Shown: one piece after another, positions 41,552 to 50,936 of the stretch
Layout of the letters: every line of letters begins with the position of its first letter
Numbering within the stretch: position 1 is the stretch's first letter
From: Longirhabdus pacifica
GTDB lineage: Bacteria; Bacillota; Bacilli; Paenibacillales; DSM-105158
NCBI RefSeq assembly: GCF_004115085.1
Contig: NZ_QXJP01000006.1
Span: 62,001 to 126,000 of the forward strand
Direction: 5' to 3'
DNA: 64,000 nucleotides
The notes under the pieces: model-generated
The model's database searches: none
Seen by the model: the letters and a program-made list of their open reading frames with translations, nothing else
What the model was told of the DNA's origin: nothing
Program-made: the position numbers and the translations under genes

Positions 41552-41821
41552 TTATTTTTGTTCATCAGAGGAGTCATGTGTAACATGCTCAGGTGGATAT
41601 TGCCTTGGCAAATCAGCGTGTAGCTTTCGATTTTCATAAACAAATCGGTTTGGAGGGCGCTGATCTTCACGCCAAGGGGTACTTTTACCTAAGGACGTCG
41701 ATGGCAAGCTGGAACCATACGGCCCTTCTGGGAATTCTTCTGCTGCTAAATCATTACGATGTGATTCTACAGTAGATAAATCGGTATAGTCGCTTCTTCT
41801 TTCCTCGCGCACATGTTGCAA
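41552..41821 (-). CDS. Small conserved cytosolic protein, unknown
   Basis: About 89 residues from TTG at 41821, eight bases after AAAGGAG; the ATG at 41845 has no ribosome binding site. It contains YTDLSTVESHRNDLAAEEFPEGPYGSS, a pattern I associate with a small family of Bacillales proteins labelled cytosolic protein. The rest is rich in Pro, Arg and acidic residues and probably disordered. Function unknown. It is transcribed after the DUF3055 gene on the same strand. Confidence 0.68.
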   Translation of the reverse strand: MQHVREERRSDYTDLSTVESHRNDLAAEEFPEGPYGSSLPSTSLGKSTPWREDQRPPNRFVYENRKLHADLPRQYPPEHVTHDSSDEQK

Positions 41822-41914
41822 GTGACATTCTCCTTTGTTTTCCATACCAGTTGTAGTATGCCCTAATGCACATAAGTTATGATCAAATCTGTTGTCTATG
41901 TGAATACGTGCTTT

Positions 41915-42211
41915 TTATTGATCGGTAAAATTAATCGTGCCTACCACTTGGTATAAAAATTGCTTCAGCTCTTCTTCTTCCTCTTCGCTTATTTTAAACG
42001 TATACGCTAAATATCCTTCTTCTTCTAAATCGTCTGGACCAATGATAGCTGTCTTGCCACCTTGTAAATCGGTCACTAATTTTTTTCCGTAAAATCGATT
42101 TGTTGTCGTAATGGCCAAATCAAATCTTTTCATACTATCTTCACCGATGAAACATACAAAGCGGGTGGTTGTTTCTTCTTTGCTATCCGATAAAAAATCA
42201 AATGATGTCAT
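41915..42211 (-). CDS. DUF3055 (SAV0927-like) protein
   Basis: 98 residues with a strong ribosome binding site AGAGGAGG. RFVCFIGEDSMKRFDLAITTTNRFYGKKLVTDLQGGKTAIIGPDDLEEEGYLAYTF is the family core; a run of glutamates precedes the last helix. Widespread in Bacillales, no known function. Confidence 0.85.
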   Translation of the reverse strand: MTSFDFLSDSKEETTTRFVCFIGEDSMKRFDLAITTTNRFYGKKLVTDLQGGKTAIIGPDDLEEEGYLAYTFKISEEEEEELKQFLYQVVGTINFTDQ

Positions 42212-42388
42212 CCATTCATTCCTCCTCTTGTATATACTTTTATTGTAAAGGAAAATGTATCACATTGTAAGGGCTGTACATGGACAATACTTTAGAATGA
42301 AAAATATGTTAATTCCTCTATTAAAATGATAAACTATAATTAGCTGTAGTGTTTCTATATTGTAAAAAATGATGATAGGAGAATGTAA

Positions 42389-43066
42389 ATGAAAAAAATG
42401 TTACAAGTTTCTTTGTTGTTGCTGCTTATGATGATGTTAGCGGTGGCTTGTTCCTCTGATGATACAAGCAAAGATGAGAATGAAATGGAAAGTGGAACAG
42501 AGGAAGAAATGGAGAAGGAAGAAAATGAATCCACAGACGATATGAAGAAGGAAGAAATGGGGGAAGAAGATAATAATGCAGAGCAAGTGGAACAAAAAGT
42601 GCTAGAATTAGAGAAAAATGAATTGGAAATGTACCATGTTCAATTACCTATAGAGTGGGACAAGCAGGTAGACGAGCAATTAAATACTATCATTGCTTGG
42701 GATACAAATGTAGTTAACGGTGTTCTAACGAATATCAATGTTCTGATTGAAGAACTAGGAGAAGGAAGTACATTGGAACAATACAGCGAAGTAGCAAGGC
42801 AAAGTCTAACTTCTTTTTTTGTGGATTACAATGAAGTTTCTTATACGGATGTAACGGTAAATGATGTCGCTGCAAAAGAGATTATATATACGTATACCAA
42901 TACACCTGAAGGTAGTAATGAAAAGATTGCGTTGCAAAATCGACAAACTATCTTAATGAAAGATGACTACGCGTATGTTATTTCATTTGCTACTACGCAA
43001 AAAGAATTTGATAGTTATGAGAATATAGTGAATGACATAACGAATAGTTTCGAAATCAAATCATAA
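42389..43066 (+). CDS. Lipoprotein, family member 1
   Basis: 225 residues. Signal peptide with lipobox LAVAC (cysteine near residue 21), then a highly acidic Glu/Met/Asp linker (about 25-75), then a compact domain of about 150 residues starting YHVQLPIEWDKQVDEQLNTIIAWD, reminiscent of PsbP-like small lipoproteins. It is anchored outside the membrane. Related to the next two genes: the YxxxLPxxWD start, TNxNVL, and Y-Y/DSYENI motifs recur. Function unknown. TATAAT at 42335-42340 is a likely -10. Confidence 0.82.
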   Translation: MKKMLQVSLLLLLMMMLAVACSSDDTSKDENEMESGTEEEMEKEENESTDDMKKEEMGEEDNNAEQVEQKVLELEKNELEMYHVQLPIEWDKQVDEQLNTIIAWDTNVVNGVLTNINVLIEELGEGSTLEQYSEVARQSLTSFFVDYNEVSYTDVTVNDVAAKEIIYTYTNTPEGSNEKIALQNRQTILMKDDYAYVISFATTQKEFDSYENIVNDITNSFEIKS

Positions 43067-43103
43067 TTTCAATACACAATAAACAAGTAAAACAAAGTGC
43101 AAT

Positions 43104-43143
43104 AAGGCTGTCTGTACCAAGAGATTGGTAGACAGTCTTTTTC
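43104..43143 (+). terminator. Terminator after lipoprotein 1
   Basis: AGGCTGTCTGTACCAA pairs with TTGGTAGACAGTCTT around GAGA, followed by TTTTC. The same hairpin recurs after the next gene. Confidence 0.8.
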
Positions 43144-43336
43144 TTGTGAAGTTGTAAAAATCCATCCTACATATTCGTACGGGATACATAAAATAAAAAA
43201 TGTAAAACTTATATTGAATATGTATTACTTTTTTGTTCATTATTTCGATAAATATATTATACGTATATTTTAAAAATATGTTATGATATGTACGATTAAA
43301 GTATATATTGTAGAAAAATGGAGGAAAAGAAGGAAA

Positions 43337-44494
43337 ATGAAAAAAATATTACAAAGTTTTATTTTCATCATGTTAATGATGATGGTAGTGGTGGCTTGTT
43401 CTTCTGGTGAATCAAATGAAGAAGTGGTAAGCGAAACAAAAGAAGAAACGAAAGAAGAAACCAACCAAGCAGAAGTTGAAAGTGAAACAAAAGAAGAAAC
43501 TAGCACAGAAGAAAGTGATGAAGAAGACAGCAGTAGTGAAAAAGAAATGGAAGCCAAAGAGTTTGAATTAGAAGAGTACAACGCTGGTTCATATTACATA
43601 AGTTTACCCGTAGATTGGGATATAGAGATCGACCAAGCAACGAATGCTATAATATCCTTGGATAGTGAATTTGAAGGCGACTTTGCAACTAATGTTAATG
43701 TGTTGAGTGAGGAAATACCAGAAGGGATGACACTTGAAGATTACAATCAGCTTTCATTCGAAAGTTTAGCTGGACTTAAAGATTATAATCAAATTTCATC
43801 CTCTGATGTGACAGTAAATGAAATTACAGGGAAAGAAGTTGTGTATACGTACACATATAATAATTACAACTTGCAAATTAAGCAAGTGTTCTATGTAGAA
43901 GAAAATATCGCCTACGTTATTACATTTTCAACAACAGAAGAAGTATACAGCAGTTATGAAAATGTATTTAAAGATATAGCGGGTAGTTTTGGACTAAGTA
44001 CTGCCGTGTACACAGATGGAGAAGCAGCAGCGATCTATATTGATGAACTCATTTATACTGAATCTTATGAAGCATTAGAATTATCCGATGCATCTTATCA
44101 ATTCATAGCTGCAAACTATACTATTTTCCCTGCTGTTACAGAGGAAGATATCCAAGCTGTGAAGGATGCAGCAGATGATGCTGTTGATATAGCGTTATTG
44201 AACATCGATGTTACTCCATTCTATGAGACGATATTAACTTACTCTGGATCAGTGCTTGATGCGTACGAAGTGACAGATGTAGATGGGATGATTTCTGATG
44301 TGTATCTTATTAAGAATGAAGAAGGGGATACACACTATGAAGTGATGACACCTAAATCTACAAGAGATATATTTGAAGAAGACTACGTTCAATTTTGGGG
44401 GGCTCCTGTAGGGCGCTATGAGTTTGAAAATGAATATGGTGGCTATACAGATGTACAATTATTTGTTGGTTCCCATATGGAGATAGTAGAATAA
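43337..44494 (+). CDS. Lipoprotein, family member 2 (two-domain)
   Basis: 385 residues from ATG at 43337, with AGAAGGA upstream. Signal peptide with lipobox VVVAC, a Glu/Thr-rich linker, the domain shared with member 1 (SYYISLPVDWDIEIDQATNAII), then a second domain of about 160 residues not present in member 1 (GEAAAIYIDELIYTESYEALELSDASYQFIAANYTIFPAVTEEDIQAVKDAA...). The second domain ends with GGYTDVQLFVGSHMEIVE. Unknown function, presumably at the outer face of the membrane. Confidence 0.82.
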   Translation: MKKILQSFIFIMLMMMVVVACSSGESNEEVVSETKEETKEETNQAEVESETKEETSTEESDEEDSSSEKEMEAKEFELEEYNAGSYYISLPVDWDIEIDQATNAIISLDSEFEGDFATNVNVLSEEIPEGMTLEDYNQLSFESLAGLKDYNQISSSDVTVNEITGKEVVYTYTYNNYNLQIKQVFYVEENIAYVITFSTTEEVYSSYENVFKDIAGSFGLSTAVYTDGEAAAIYIDELIYTESYEALELSDASYQFIAANYTIFPAVTEEDIQAVKDAADDAVDIALLNIDVTPFYETILTYSGSVLDAYEVTDVDGMISDVYLIKNEEGDTHYEVMTPKSTRDIFEEDYVQFWGAPVGRYEFENEYGGYTDVQLFVGSHMEIVE

Positions 44495-44832
44495 TACATC
44501 GACCACATAATAGAATGTTTAAAATACATGCAATAAGGCTGTCTGTCCAAAGAGATTGGAAGACAGTCTTTTTCTTGTGATGTTGTATAGATATATCAGT
44601 CATATCCGTGTTAGATACATAAAATGCAAAAAAATTTAAATGATTATTGAATATGTATTACTATTTTATTCATCATTTCGAAACAAATATATTATACGTA
44701 TATTTAAAAAGTGTGTTATCATATGTTTAGATATAAAGTACATCGTTTACAAATATGAAACGTTTGAAACAAATTTTTATTTTGTAAACCTGGAAATAAT
44801 ACCAATAAAAATGACGATAGTGAGGTAATGAA
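44495..44832 (+). repeat. Duplicated intergenic region of the lipoprotein family
   Basis: 44533-44725 repeats 43101-43290: the terminator hairpin (44533-44574), GATACATAAAAT, TTGAATATGTATTAC, TTCGA, and AATATATTATACGTATATTTAAAAA. Downstream, 44755-44787 reads ATG-AAA-CGT-TTG-AAA-CAA, then IFIL and stop, the remains of the signal peptide MKKILQSFIFI of member 2. Confidence 0.75.
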
Positions 44833-45834
44833 ATGGAAGTAAAAAAATTCGAACTAGTGGAATACGAAGCTGGTACTTTTCACATTAGTTTACCTGATAT
44901 TTGGGACACACAGGTGGATGTAAAGTTGGATACTGTAAGTTCCTCACAAACTGTATTAGATGGACATTTTGCAACGAATGTCACCGTTTCGACGGAGCAG
45001 CTGTCAAAAGAGATGACATATGAACAATATTTTAATGATCATTTGATAAGAACGCCAAACGTCCGATATTTTAAACAAGTTAGCCCCACCTCCGTTGTTA
45101 TAGTAAATGGGGTTGAGGCGCTAGAATATGTTTATATTAATGTATTAAATAAGGAATATCCATTATTAACTAAAAAAGTGTTTTACGTAGAAGATAACAT
45201 AGGCTACATCATTAAATGTGAAACAACAGCAGAAGACTATGATAGTTATCAGAATGTATTCAATCATATAGTGAAATTCAATCCTATAGTGGATAGTTTT
45301 AGGGTAAATTCTACGGTGCATGACGAGGGACAGGAAATTGCAATGTATATTAATAAACTTATTAATATAGAAACTAATGGAGCATTAAACTTACCTGCTT
45401 CATCTTTCAAGCTTATCTCTGAACATCACCAACTTTTCCCTGCAAAAACAGAGCAGGATATACAAGCTGTTAAAGATGCAACATCTGACCCTGTTGATAT
45501 AGAGTTATTGGGCAAAGATATCACTCCATACAGTGGAAAAATATTATCGTATACTGGATTTATAGTAACTGATTCTGATGAGTTACAAATGAAAGATGAA
45601 GATGGTATTTTTTCTGATGTGTACATGATCTTGGATGAAAAAGAAGCTGAAGCAGAAGACGAAGAAGAAAAAACATTTTATAAAGTCATTATACCTAAGA
45701 CGACAAAAGGTTTAACTTATATGGCACACGGTAGATTTTGGGCAATTCCTATTGGATGGGCTAGGTTTAAAAATGAAATGGGTGGATATACAAATCAATT
45801 ATTATGTATAGGTTTACATCTAGATATGAGATAA
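44833..45834 (+). CDS. Lipoprotein paralogue lacking signal peptide
   Basis: 333 residues, aligned over its length with member 2 (FELVEYEAGTFHISLPDIWDTQVD; AMYINKLINIETNGALNLPASSFKLISEHHQLFPAKTEQDIQAVKDA; ENEMGGYTNQLLCIGLHLDMR), but starting right at the first domain without signal peptide, lipobox or acidic linker. The ribosome binding site GTGAGG before ATG at 44833 is acceptable, so a cytoplasmic product may be made. A signal-peptide remnant lies 45 bases upstream. It is either a decaying paralogue or a relocated one; the intact 1-kb frame shows the change is recent or the product is still useful. Confidence 0.75.
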   Translation: MEVKKFELVEYEAGTFHISLPDIWDTQVDVKLDTVSSSQTVLDGHFATNVTVSTEQLSKEMTYEQYFNDHLIRTPNVRYFKQVSPTSVVIVNGVEALEYVYINVLNKEYPLLTKKVFYVEDNIGYIIKCETTAEDYDSYQNVFNHIVKFNPIVDSFRVNSTVHDEGQEIAMYINKLINIETNGALNLPASSFKLISEHHQLFPAKTEQDIQAVKDATSDPVDIELLGKDITPYSGKILSYTGFIVTDSDELQMKDEDGIFSDVYMILDEKEAEAEDEEEKTFYKVIIPKTTKGLTYMAHGRFWAIPIGWARFKNEMGGYTNQLLCIGLHLDMR

Positions 45835-45934
45835 CAATACATTACAATGATGAATATACTTAGCTTTACATGTGTATAAGGCAGTACTTTTTTAACGTTA
45901 TGCTTTATTTACATGTAAAGCAACTGTTTGCTGG

Positions 45935-45967
45935 AAGACCTCTTTTAATAAAAGAGGTCTTTTTTTA
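45935..45967 (+). terminator. Intrinsic terminator
   Basis: AAGACCTCTTTT and AAAAGAGGTCTT with loop AATA, followed by TTTTTTTAA. It ends the lipoprotein cluster. Confidence 0.85.
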
Positions 45968-45985
45968 ATAAATTATTGTAGCAAT

Positions 45986-46016
45986 TTTACTAAATAAGTA
46001 GTAAACTTTTAGTAAA
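45986..46016 (+). promoter_or_regulatory. Operator-like element before galT
   Basis: TTTACTA (45986-45992) and TAGTAAA (45999-46005) are perfect inverted arms, followed by TTTAGTAAA at 46008-46016. The same TTTAGTAAA occurs as direct repeats before both solute-binding protein genes, so it is a candidate site for a shared regulator, possibly the LacI-type protein at 58956. No obvious -35/-10 pair accompanies it. Confidence 0.5.
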
Positions 46017-46058
46017 GATTTGTTTGCCTTGTTTTACAACAATCAGGAGGGATGGGAC

Positions 46059-47603
46059 ATGAACATTTACAGTTCCATTAATAGACTTTTACAGTATGGT
46101 GTAAACAAGAAGTTATTACAACATAGTGATGTCGATGATGCAAGAAATAGGTTGCTTCATGTGTTACAGCTGGATGAGTATGATCATCCATATGAAGCCA
46201 ATGAAAGTGAAGAATCCATACCCGAAACACCCGTTAACATTCTAGCAGATATGTTAGATTGGGCATTTGAGCATGGGTTATTGCAGGAAAATACAGTAAC
46301 GTATCGTGATTTGCTAGATACAGCGCTGATGGCTTGTTTAATGCCAAGGCCATCTGAGGTCAATGAACGTTTTTTCTCGTATTATGAAAACGGTCCCAAA
46401 ACAGCTACAAACTATTTTTATCAGTTATCGCATGATAGTTACTATATTAGAACCGATAGAGTACAAAAAAATGAACATTGGCTCAGCAGTACCGATTATG
46501 GAGATATGGAAATAACCATTAATTTATCAAAGCCAGAGAAAGATCCAAAAGCGATTGCTGCCGCGAAGCGAATGAAACAGTCGTCTTATCCGAAATGTTT
46601 ACTTTGTAAAGAAAATGTTGGATATGGTGGCAGAGTCAATCATCCTAGTAGGCAAAATCACCGTATTATACCGTTGAATTTAGGTGAGAAGACTTGGTAT
46701 TTACAGTATTCGCCTTACGTTTATTTTAATGAGCACGCCATCGTCTTTTCGAAAGATCATGAGCCGATGAAGATTTCCAAGCGCACGTTTGATCACTTGC
46801 TGCATTTTGTAGATCAATTTCCTCATTATTTTGTCGGTTCCAATGCAGATTTACCGATTGTAGGAGGATCTATTTTAACTCACGATCATTTTCAAGGTGG
46901 GCATCATGAATTTCCTATGGCGAAAGCAAGTACAGCAGCCTCCTTTACTATGCCACAGTTTGAGACGGTAGAGGCAGGTAGATTACATTGGCCGATGAGT
47001 GTCATTCGTATTACAAGTACAGATCGCCATCGATTATCAGAAGCAGCAGCATACATTTTACAGCAATGGCAACAGTACAGTGATGAAACAGTGGGAGTGA
47101 TGTGTTCATCAGGAGATACGCCGCATCACACCATTACACCAATTGCGCGTCATGCCAACGGAAAGTTTGAAATGGATTTGGTGCTACGGAATAACCGTAC
47201 TAGTGATGAACATCCGCTCGGTATTTTTCACCCTCATGCCGAAGTGCATCATATTAAAAAAGAAAATATTGGATTGATTGAAGTGATGGGTTTAGCGGTA
47301 TTACCAGGGCGGTTGAAAGAGGAGTTAACGTTACTCGGTAATTACATGCTGCGTCCCGATTTTGAACAGATCGCCATGCAAGATGAAGTCACAGCAAAGC
47401 ATGTCCCATGGGCAAAAGAGTGGGCTCATCTCGTGAATGAAGACAACGTGACGGAAATGCTCCAACAGCAAGTGGGTCAAGTATTTTCTGTGGTGTTGGA
47501 GCATGCTGGAGTGTTCAAACAGGACCAGCAAGGGTTGGAAGCTTTTGATCGTTTCCTTCACCATCTTCATCATGAAGCGGGAGGGAACAAGCATGAACTA
47601 TAA
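46059..47603 (+). CDS. galT: UDP-glucose--hexose-1-phosphate uridylyltransferase
   Basis: 514 residues, the long GalT type of Firmicutes. ATG at 46059 after GGAGG; a longer frame from 46020 overlaps the ribosome binding site. The catalytic histidine region reads SILTHDHFQGGHHEFPM, and the NHPSRQNHRIIPL and YFNEHAIVFSKDHEPMKIS segments belong to this family. It exchanges galactose-1-phosphate for glucose-1-phosphate on UDP in the Leloir pathway. First gene of the galactoside cluster; its 3' end overlaps galM by 11 bases. Confidence 0.95.
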   Translation: MNIYSSINRLLQYGVNKKLLQHSDVDDARNRLLHVLQLDEYDHPYEANESEESIPETPVNILADMLDWAFEHGLLQENTVTYRDLLDTALMACLMPRPSEVNERFFSYYENGPKTATNYFYQLSHDSYYIRTDRVQKNEHWLSSTDYGDMEITINLSKPEKDPKAIAAAKRMKQSSYPKCLLCKENVGYGGRVNHPSRQNHRIIPLNLGEKTWYLQYSPYVYFNEHAIVFSKDHEPMKISKRTFDHLLHFVDQFPHYFVGSNADLPIVGGSILTHDHFQGGHHEFPMAKASTAASFTMPQFETVEAGRLHWPMSVIRITSTDRHRLSEAAAYILQQWQQYSDETVGVMCSSGDTPHHTITPIARHANGKFEMDLVLRNNRTSDEHPLGIFHPHAEVHHIKKENIGLIEVMGLAVLPGRLKEELTLLGNYMLRPDFEQIAMQDEVTAKHVPWAKEWAHLVNEDNVTEMLQQQVGQVFSVVLEHAGVFKQDQQGLEAFDRFLHHLHHEAGGNKHEL

Positions 47604-48510
47604 AGGTGTTCCAGCGATCACATTAGAAAATGAGATGGTGAAAGCGACATTTTTACCTTCTTATGGAGGCAAGTTATGCAGTTTTTATGATAAGCAAGCC
47701 CAGTACGAGTGGTTGTTTCAAAGTGATGAAACAGAACTTCAAGTGCCGTCGTATGGAGCAAATTTTTCACACTATGATGCTAGCGGATTTGATGAAGTGT
47801 TTCCTAGTATCGATGCATCCTTCCATCCGCTACATGGTCAGCCCGTTCCCGACCACGGAGAAGTTTGGGCGATGCCATGGGAATGCATACAGTACTCCGC
47901 TTCTACACTTTTGCTAAGGGTAAATAGTCCTGTTTTTCCGTATACTTTGGTGAAAGAAGTGGAACTTGTGGATAATGGGCTGCATTTTTCGTATACCGCA
48001 ATCAATGGTAGTGACGATGACTTTGCTTTTATTTGGACACCGCATGCTTTGCTCAACATGGATGAGCACACGCGCATTATCCTTCCGCCAGACTTGAACG
48101 AAGTCATGAATGTGGAACACAGCAGTCATCATTTAGGGGAATGGGGCACGCGACATCGTTATCCGATCACAAAACATGCGCATACAGATGAGAGGTTGGA
48201 TTTATCTACATTTGCGTTGCAAACGAAACAATGTGAAAAATTTTACTTTACCACTGCCTTAAAAGAAGGATGGTGTGGTGTCTTGCAGGAAAATAGGAAG
48301 CGAGAATTGCATTATCAATTTCCTACTGATAAAGTGCCGTATTTAGGCATATGGAAAACGGAAGGCGGCTACCGTGGACACTACAATTTTGCGTTAGAAC
48401 CATGTACTGGTGTATATGATGACGTGTATGTAGCACATAAGCAGCGCAAAGTGAGCACCATCCCAGCGAATGGATGCTATGAATGGTATTTCAACATGGT
48501 GTTAAAATAA
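47593..48510 (+). CDS. Aldose 1-epimerase family protein (GalM-like)
   Basis: 305 residues from ATG at 47593, with GGGAGGG inside the end of galT; the longer frame from 47503 starts within galT. The galactose mutarotase fold shows in LENEMVKATFLPSYGGKLCSFYDK, FDEVFPSID, PDHGEVWAMPW (active-site His) and FALEPCTGVYDDV (catalytic Glu). It interconverts the anomers of galactose released by the galactosidases so that galactokinase can use alpha-galactose. Confidence 0.87.
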   Translation: MNYKGVPAITLENEMVKATFLPSYGGKLCSFYDKQAQYEWLFQSDETELQVPSYGANFSHYDASGFDEVFPSIDASFHPLHGQPVPDHGEVWAMPWECIQYSASTLLLRVNSPVFPYTLVKEVELVDNGLHFSYTAINGSDDDFAFIWTPHALLNMDEHTRIILPPDLNEVMNVEHSSHHLGEWGTRHRYPITKHAHTDERLDLSTFALQTKQCEKFYFTTALKEGWCGVLQENRKRELHYQFPTDKVPYLGIWKTEGGYRGHYNFALEPCTGVYDDVYVAHKQRKVSTIPANGCYEWYFNMVLK

Positions 48511-48581
48511 ATAAATTTTTTGTAAAAGTAAAAGATCAACAGTGATAGAAAATAACAAAATGGAAAAGGAGGCTGGTTGGA

Positions 48582-50837
48582 ATGATTCACGTCAATGCAT
48601 CTTCTTTACAGTTCCATCTGCAAAACGACAGCTTAAGTTACATCTTTCACGTATTAAAAAATGGTCATATCGGACATCTTTATTTTGGGAAGCGGTTACA
48701 TCATGTAGAAGACTTTTCCTCTTTTTATCAGGAAGATGAAAGAGGAGCAACCGCTTATGTGTATGAAGGAAATAACCAATTCTCATTAGATTTAGTGCAA
48801 CAGGAGTATCCCGTCTATGGCACAACTGATTTTCGTTATCCAGCCCTGCATATAGAGCAAGAGGATGGAAGTCGTATTAGTGATTTTAAATACCAATCGT
48901 ATCGCATCATGAAAGGGAAACCTGCATTGCAAGGCTTACCAGCGACGTATGTAGAGGACGAGCAAGAAGCAGAGACGTTAGAAATTACACTATATGATGA
49001 AGTGACGAATGCACAACTGCGTTTATTATATACCGTTTTCACAGATTATGGAGTCATCACTCGCTCCGCCAGCATTAGTAATCATGGAAATAAACCGCTA
49101 AATATCAACCATATGTTAAGTTGCTCTCTTGATTTTTTTGATGCTAATTACGAGATGGTGCAGCTCTCTGGAAGTTGGTCGCGGGAGCGGCATGTGAAGT
49201 GTCGTGCTTTACAAAGTGGAGTGCAATCTATAAGCAGTACAAGAGGTACAAGTTCAAGTCAGCATAATCCTTTTTTTGCACTGAAACGTCCAGAAACGAC
49301 GGAAGATACGGGAGACGTATACGGTTTTAATTTAGTATATAGTGGTAATTTTTTAGCGCAAGTGGAAGTAGATCATTATGACGTTGCACGCGCTTCTATC
49401 GGTATTAACCCGTTTGATTTTAGTTGGACATTAGAAGAAGGAGAGTCATTTCAAGCTCCTGAAGCAGTGCTCGTCTATTCAGACCAAGGGTTAAACGGAA
49501 TGAGTCAGCAATATCATGGGTTGTATCGCCATCGGCTAGCGAGAGGCATGTGGAGAAACAAGCCTAGACCTATATTAATCAACAACTGGGAAGCGACGTA
49601 TTTTGATTTTAACGAAGATAAAATATTGCACATTGCAACAGAAGCAAAAGCATTGGGAATCGAGTTGTTTGTGCTGGATGATGGCTGGTTTGGTCAACGG
49701 AATGACGACAAGACTTCTTTAGGCGACTGGTTTGAAAATAAAAACAAATTGCCGAACGGCTTAAAAGGTTTATCTGAAAAAATAAATCAATTGGGCATGC
49801 AGTTTGGACTGTGGTTTGAGCCGGAGATGGTATCCAAAGTCAGTGAACTATATGAAACGCATCCGGAATGGGTTATCCAAGTTGCCAACCGAGCATGTTC
49901 ACATGGTAGAAATCAGTACGTTTTGGATTTCTCACGCCCTGAAGTAGTGAATTATATTGATGAGAAAATGGCACATATTTTACAAGATTGCAGTATTCAT
50001 TATGTGAAATGGGATATGAATCGCTACATGACCGAAATCGGTTCGCTTGCTTTACCAGCTCATCGTCAAAAAGAAGTTCCACACCGCTATATTTTAGGTG
50101 TATATGAGCTTTATGAACGACTAACGACGAGGTTCCCTCATATTTTGTTTGAGTCTTGTGCTAGTGGGGGAGCGAGATATGATCCAGGAATGCTGTATTA
50201 TGCGCCCCAAACGTGGACTAGTGACGATACGGATGCAGTAGAGCGATTGAAAATTCAATACGGCACATCGATGGTATATCCTCTGAGTTCCTTAGGTGCG
50301 CACGTATCCGAAGTGCCGAATCATCAAGTGATGCGAGTGACGCCATTATCGACGAGAGCCAATGTTGCTTTCTTTGGTACGTTCGGATATGAGCTGGATG
50401 TAAGTAAGATGAATGAGCAAGAAAAACAGCAAGTAAAAGCACAAATTGCATTTTATAAACAATGTCGATCACTCATTCACGATGGTGTGTTTTATCGATT
50501 GCGCTCTCCATTTGAAGGGGATGGAAATGAAACGGCATGGATGGTCGTCTTGCCAGATCAATCTATGGCCTTGGTAGGTCATTATCAAGTGCTAGCAAAA
50601 CCTAATGATGGATTTAAACGACTGTGTTTACGTGGTCTAGATAAGGATCAACGATATAGCGTGCAACAGTTAGACTCTTATCTCAAAAATAAATCTAATG
50701 TTGAGCATCACCACTATGGAGATGAGTTAATGTATGCAGGGTTAAATCTAGGCATTTCATTTTCTGGCACAAACCCTGGACTCGTGGAGGACTCCGGTGA
50801 TTTTTGCTCTAAACTGTGGGTTTTGCAAAAAGGTTAA
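48582..50837 (+). CDS. Alpha-galactosidase, GH36
   Basis: 751 residues; ribosome binding site AAAGGAGG. N-terminal beta-sandwich (about 1-330), catalytic barrel with the nucleophile in YVKWDMNR and the acid/base aspartate in CASGGARYDPGMLYYAPQTWTSDDTDAVERLKIQYGTS, then a C-terminal beta domain. No signal peptide, so it acts inside the cell on imported melibiose, raffinose or other alpha-galactosides. It lies between galM and galK in the same orientation. Confidence 0.96.
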   Translation: MIHVNASSLQFHLQNDSLSYIFHVLKNGHIGHLYFGKRLHHVEDFSSFYQEDERGATAYVYEGNNQFSLDLVQQEYPVYGTTDFRYPALHIEQEDGSRISDFKYQSYRIMKGKPALQGLPATYVEDEQEAETLEITLYDEVTNAQLRLLYTVFTDYGVITRSASISNHGNKPLNINHMLSCSLDFFDANYEMVQLSGSWSRERHVKCRALQSGVQSISSTRGTSSSQHNPFFALKRPETTEDTGDVYGFNLVYSGNFLAQVEVDHYDVARASIGINPFDFSWTLEEGESFQAPEAVLVYSDQGLNGMSQQYHGLYRHRLARGMWRNKPRPILINNWEATYFDFNEDKILHIATEAKALGIELFVLDDGWFGQRNDDKTSLGDWFENKNKLPNGLKGLSEKINQLGMQFGLWFEPEMVSKVSELYETHPEWVIQVANRACSHGRNQYVLDFSRPEVVNYIDEKMAHILQDCSIHYVKWDMNRYMTEIGSLALPAHRQKEVPHRYILGVYELYERLTTRFPHILFESCASGGARYDPGMLYYAPQTWTSDDTDAVERLKIQYGTSMVYPLSSLGAHVSEVPNHQVMRVTPLSTRANVAFFGTFGYELDVSKMNEQEKQQVKAQIAFYKQCRSLIHDGVFYRLRSPFEGDGNETAWMVVLPDQSMALVGHYQVLAKPNDGFKRLCLRGLDKDQRYSVQQLDSYLKNKSNVEHHHYGDELMYAGLNLGISFSGTNPGLVEDSGDFCSKLWVLQKG

Positions 50838-50936
50838 CACTTGAAAATGAAAACATGGTAACGCTGCTATGTTTACAACACACTTCCGTTATGCTGACAG
50901 TCATGCATTTATAATATAAGAAAGCTTGGTGGTAAC

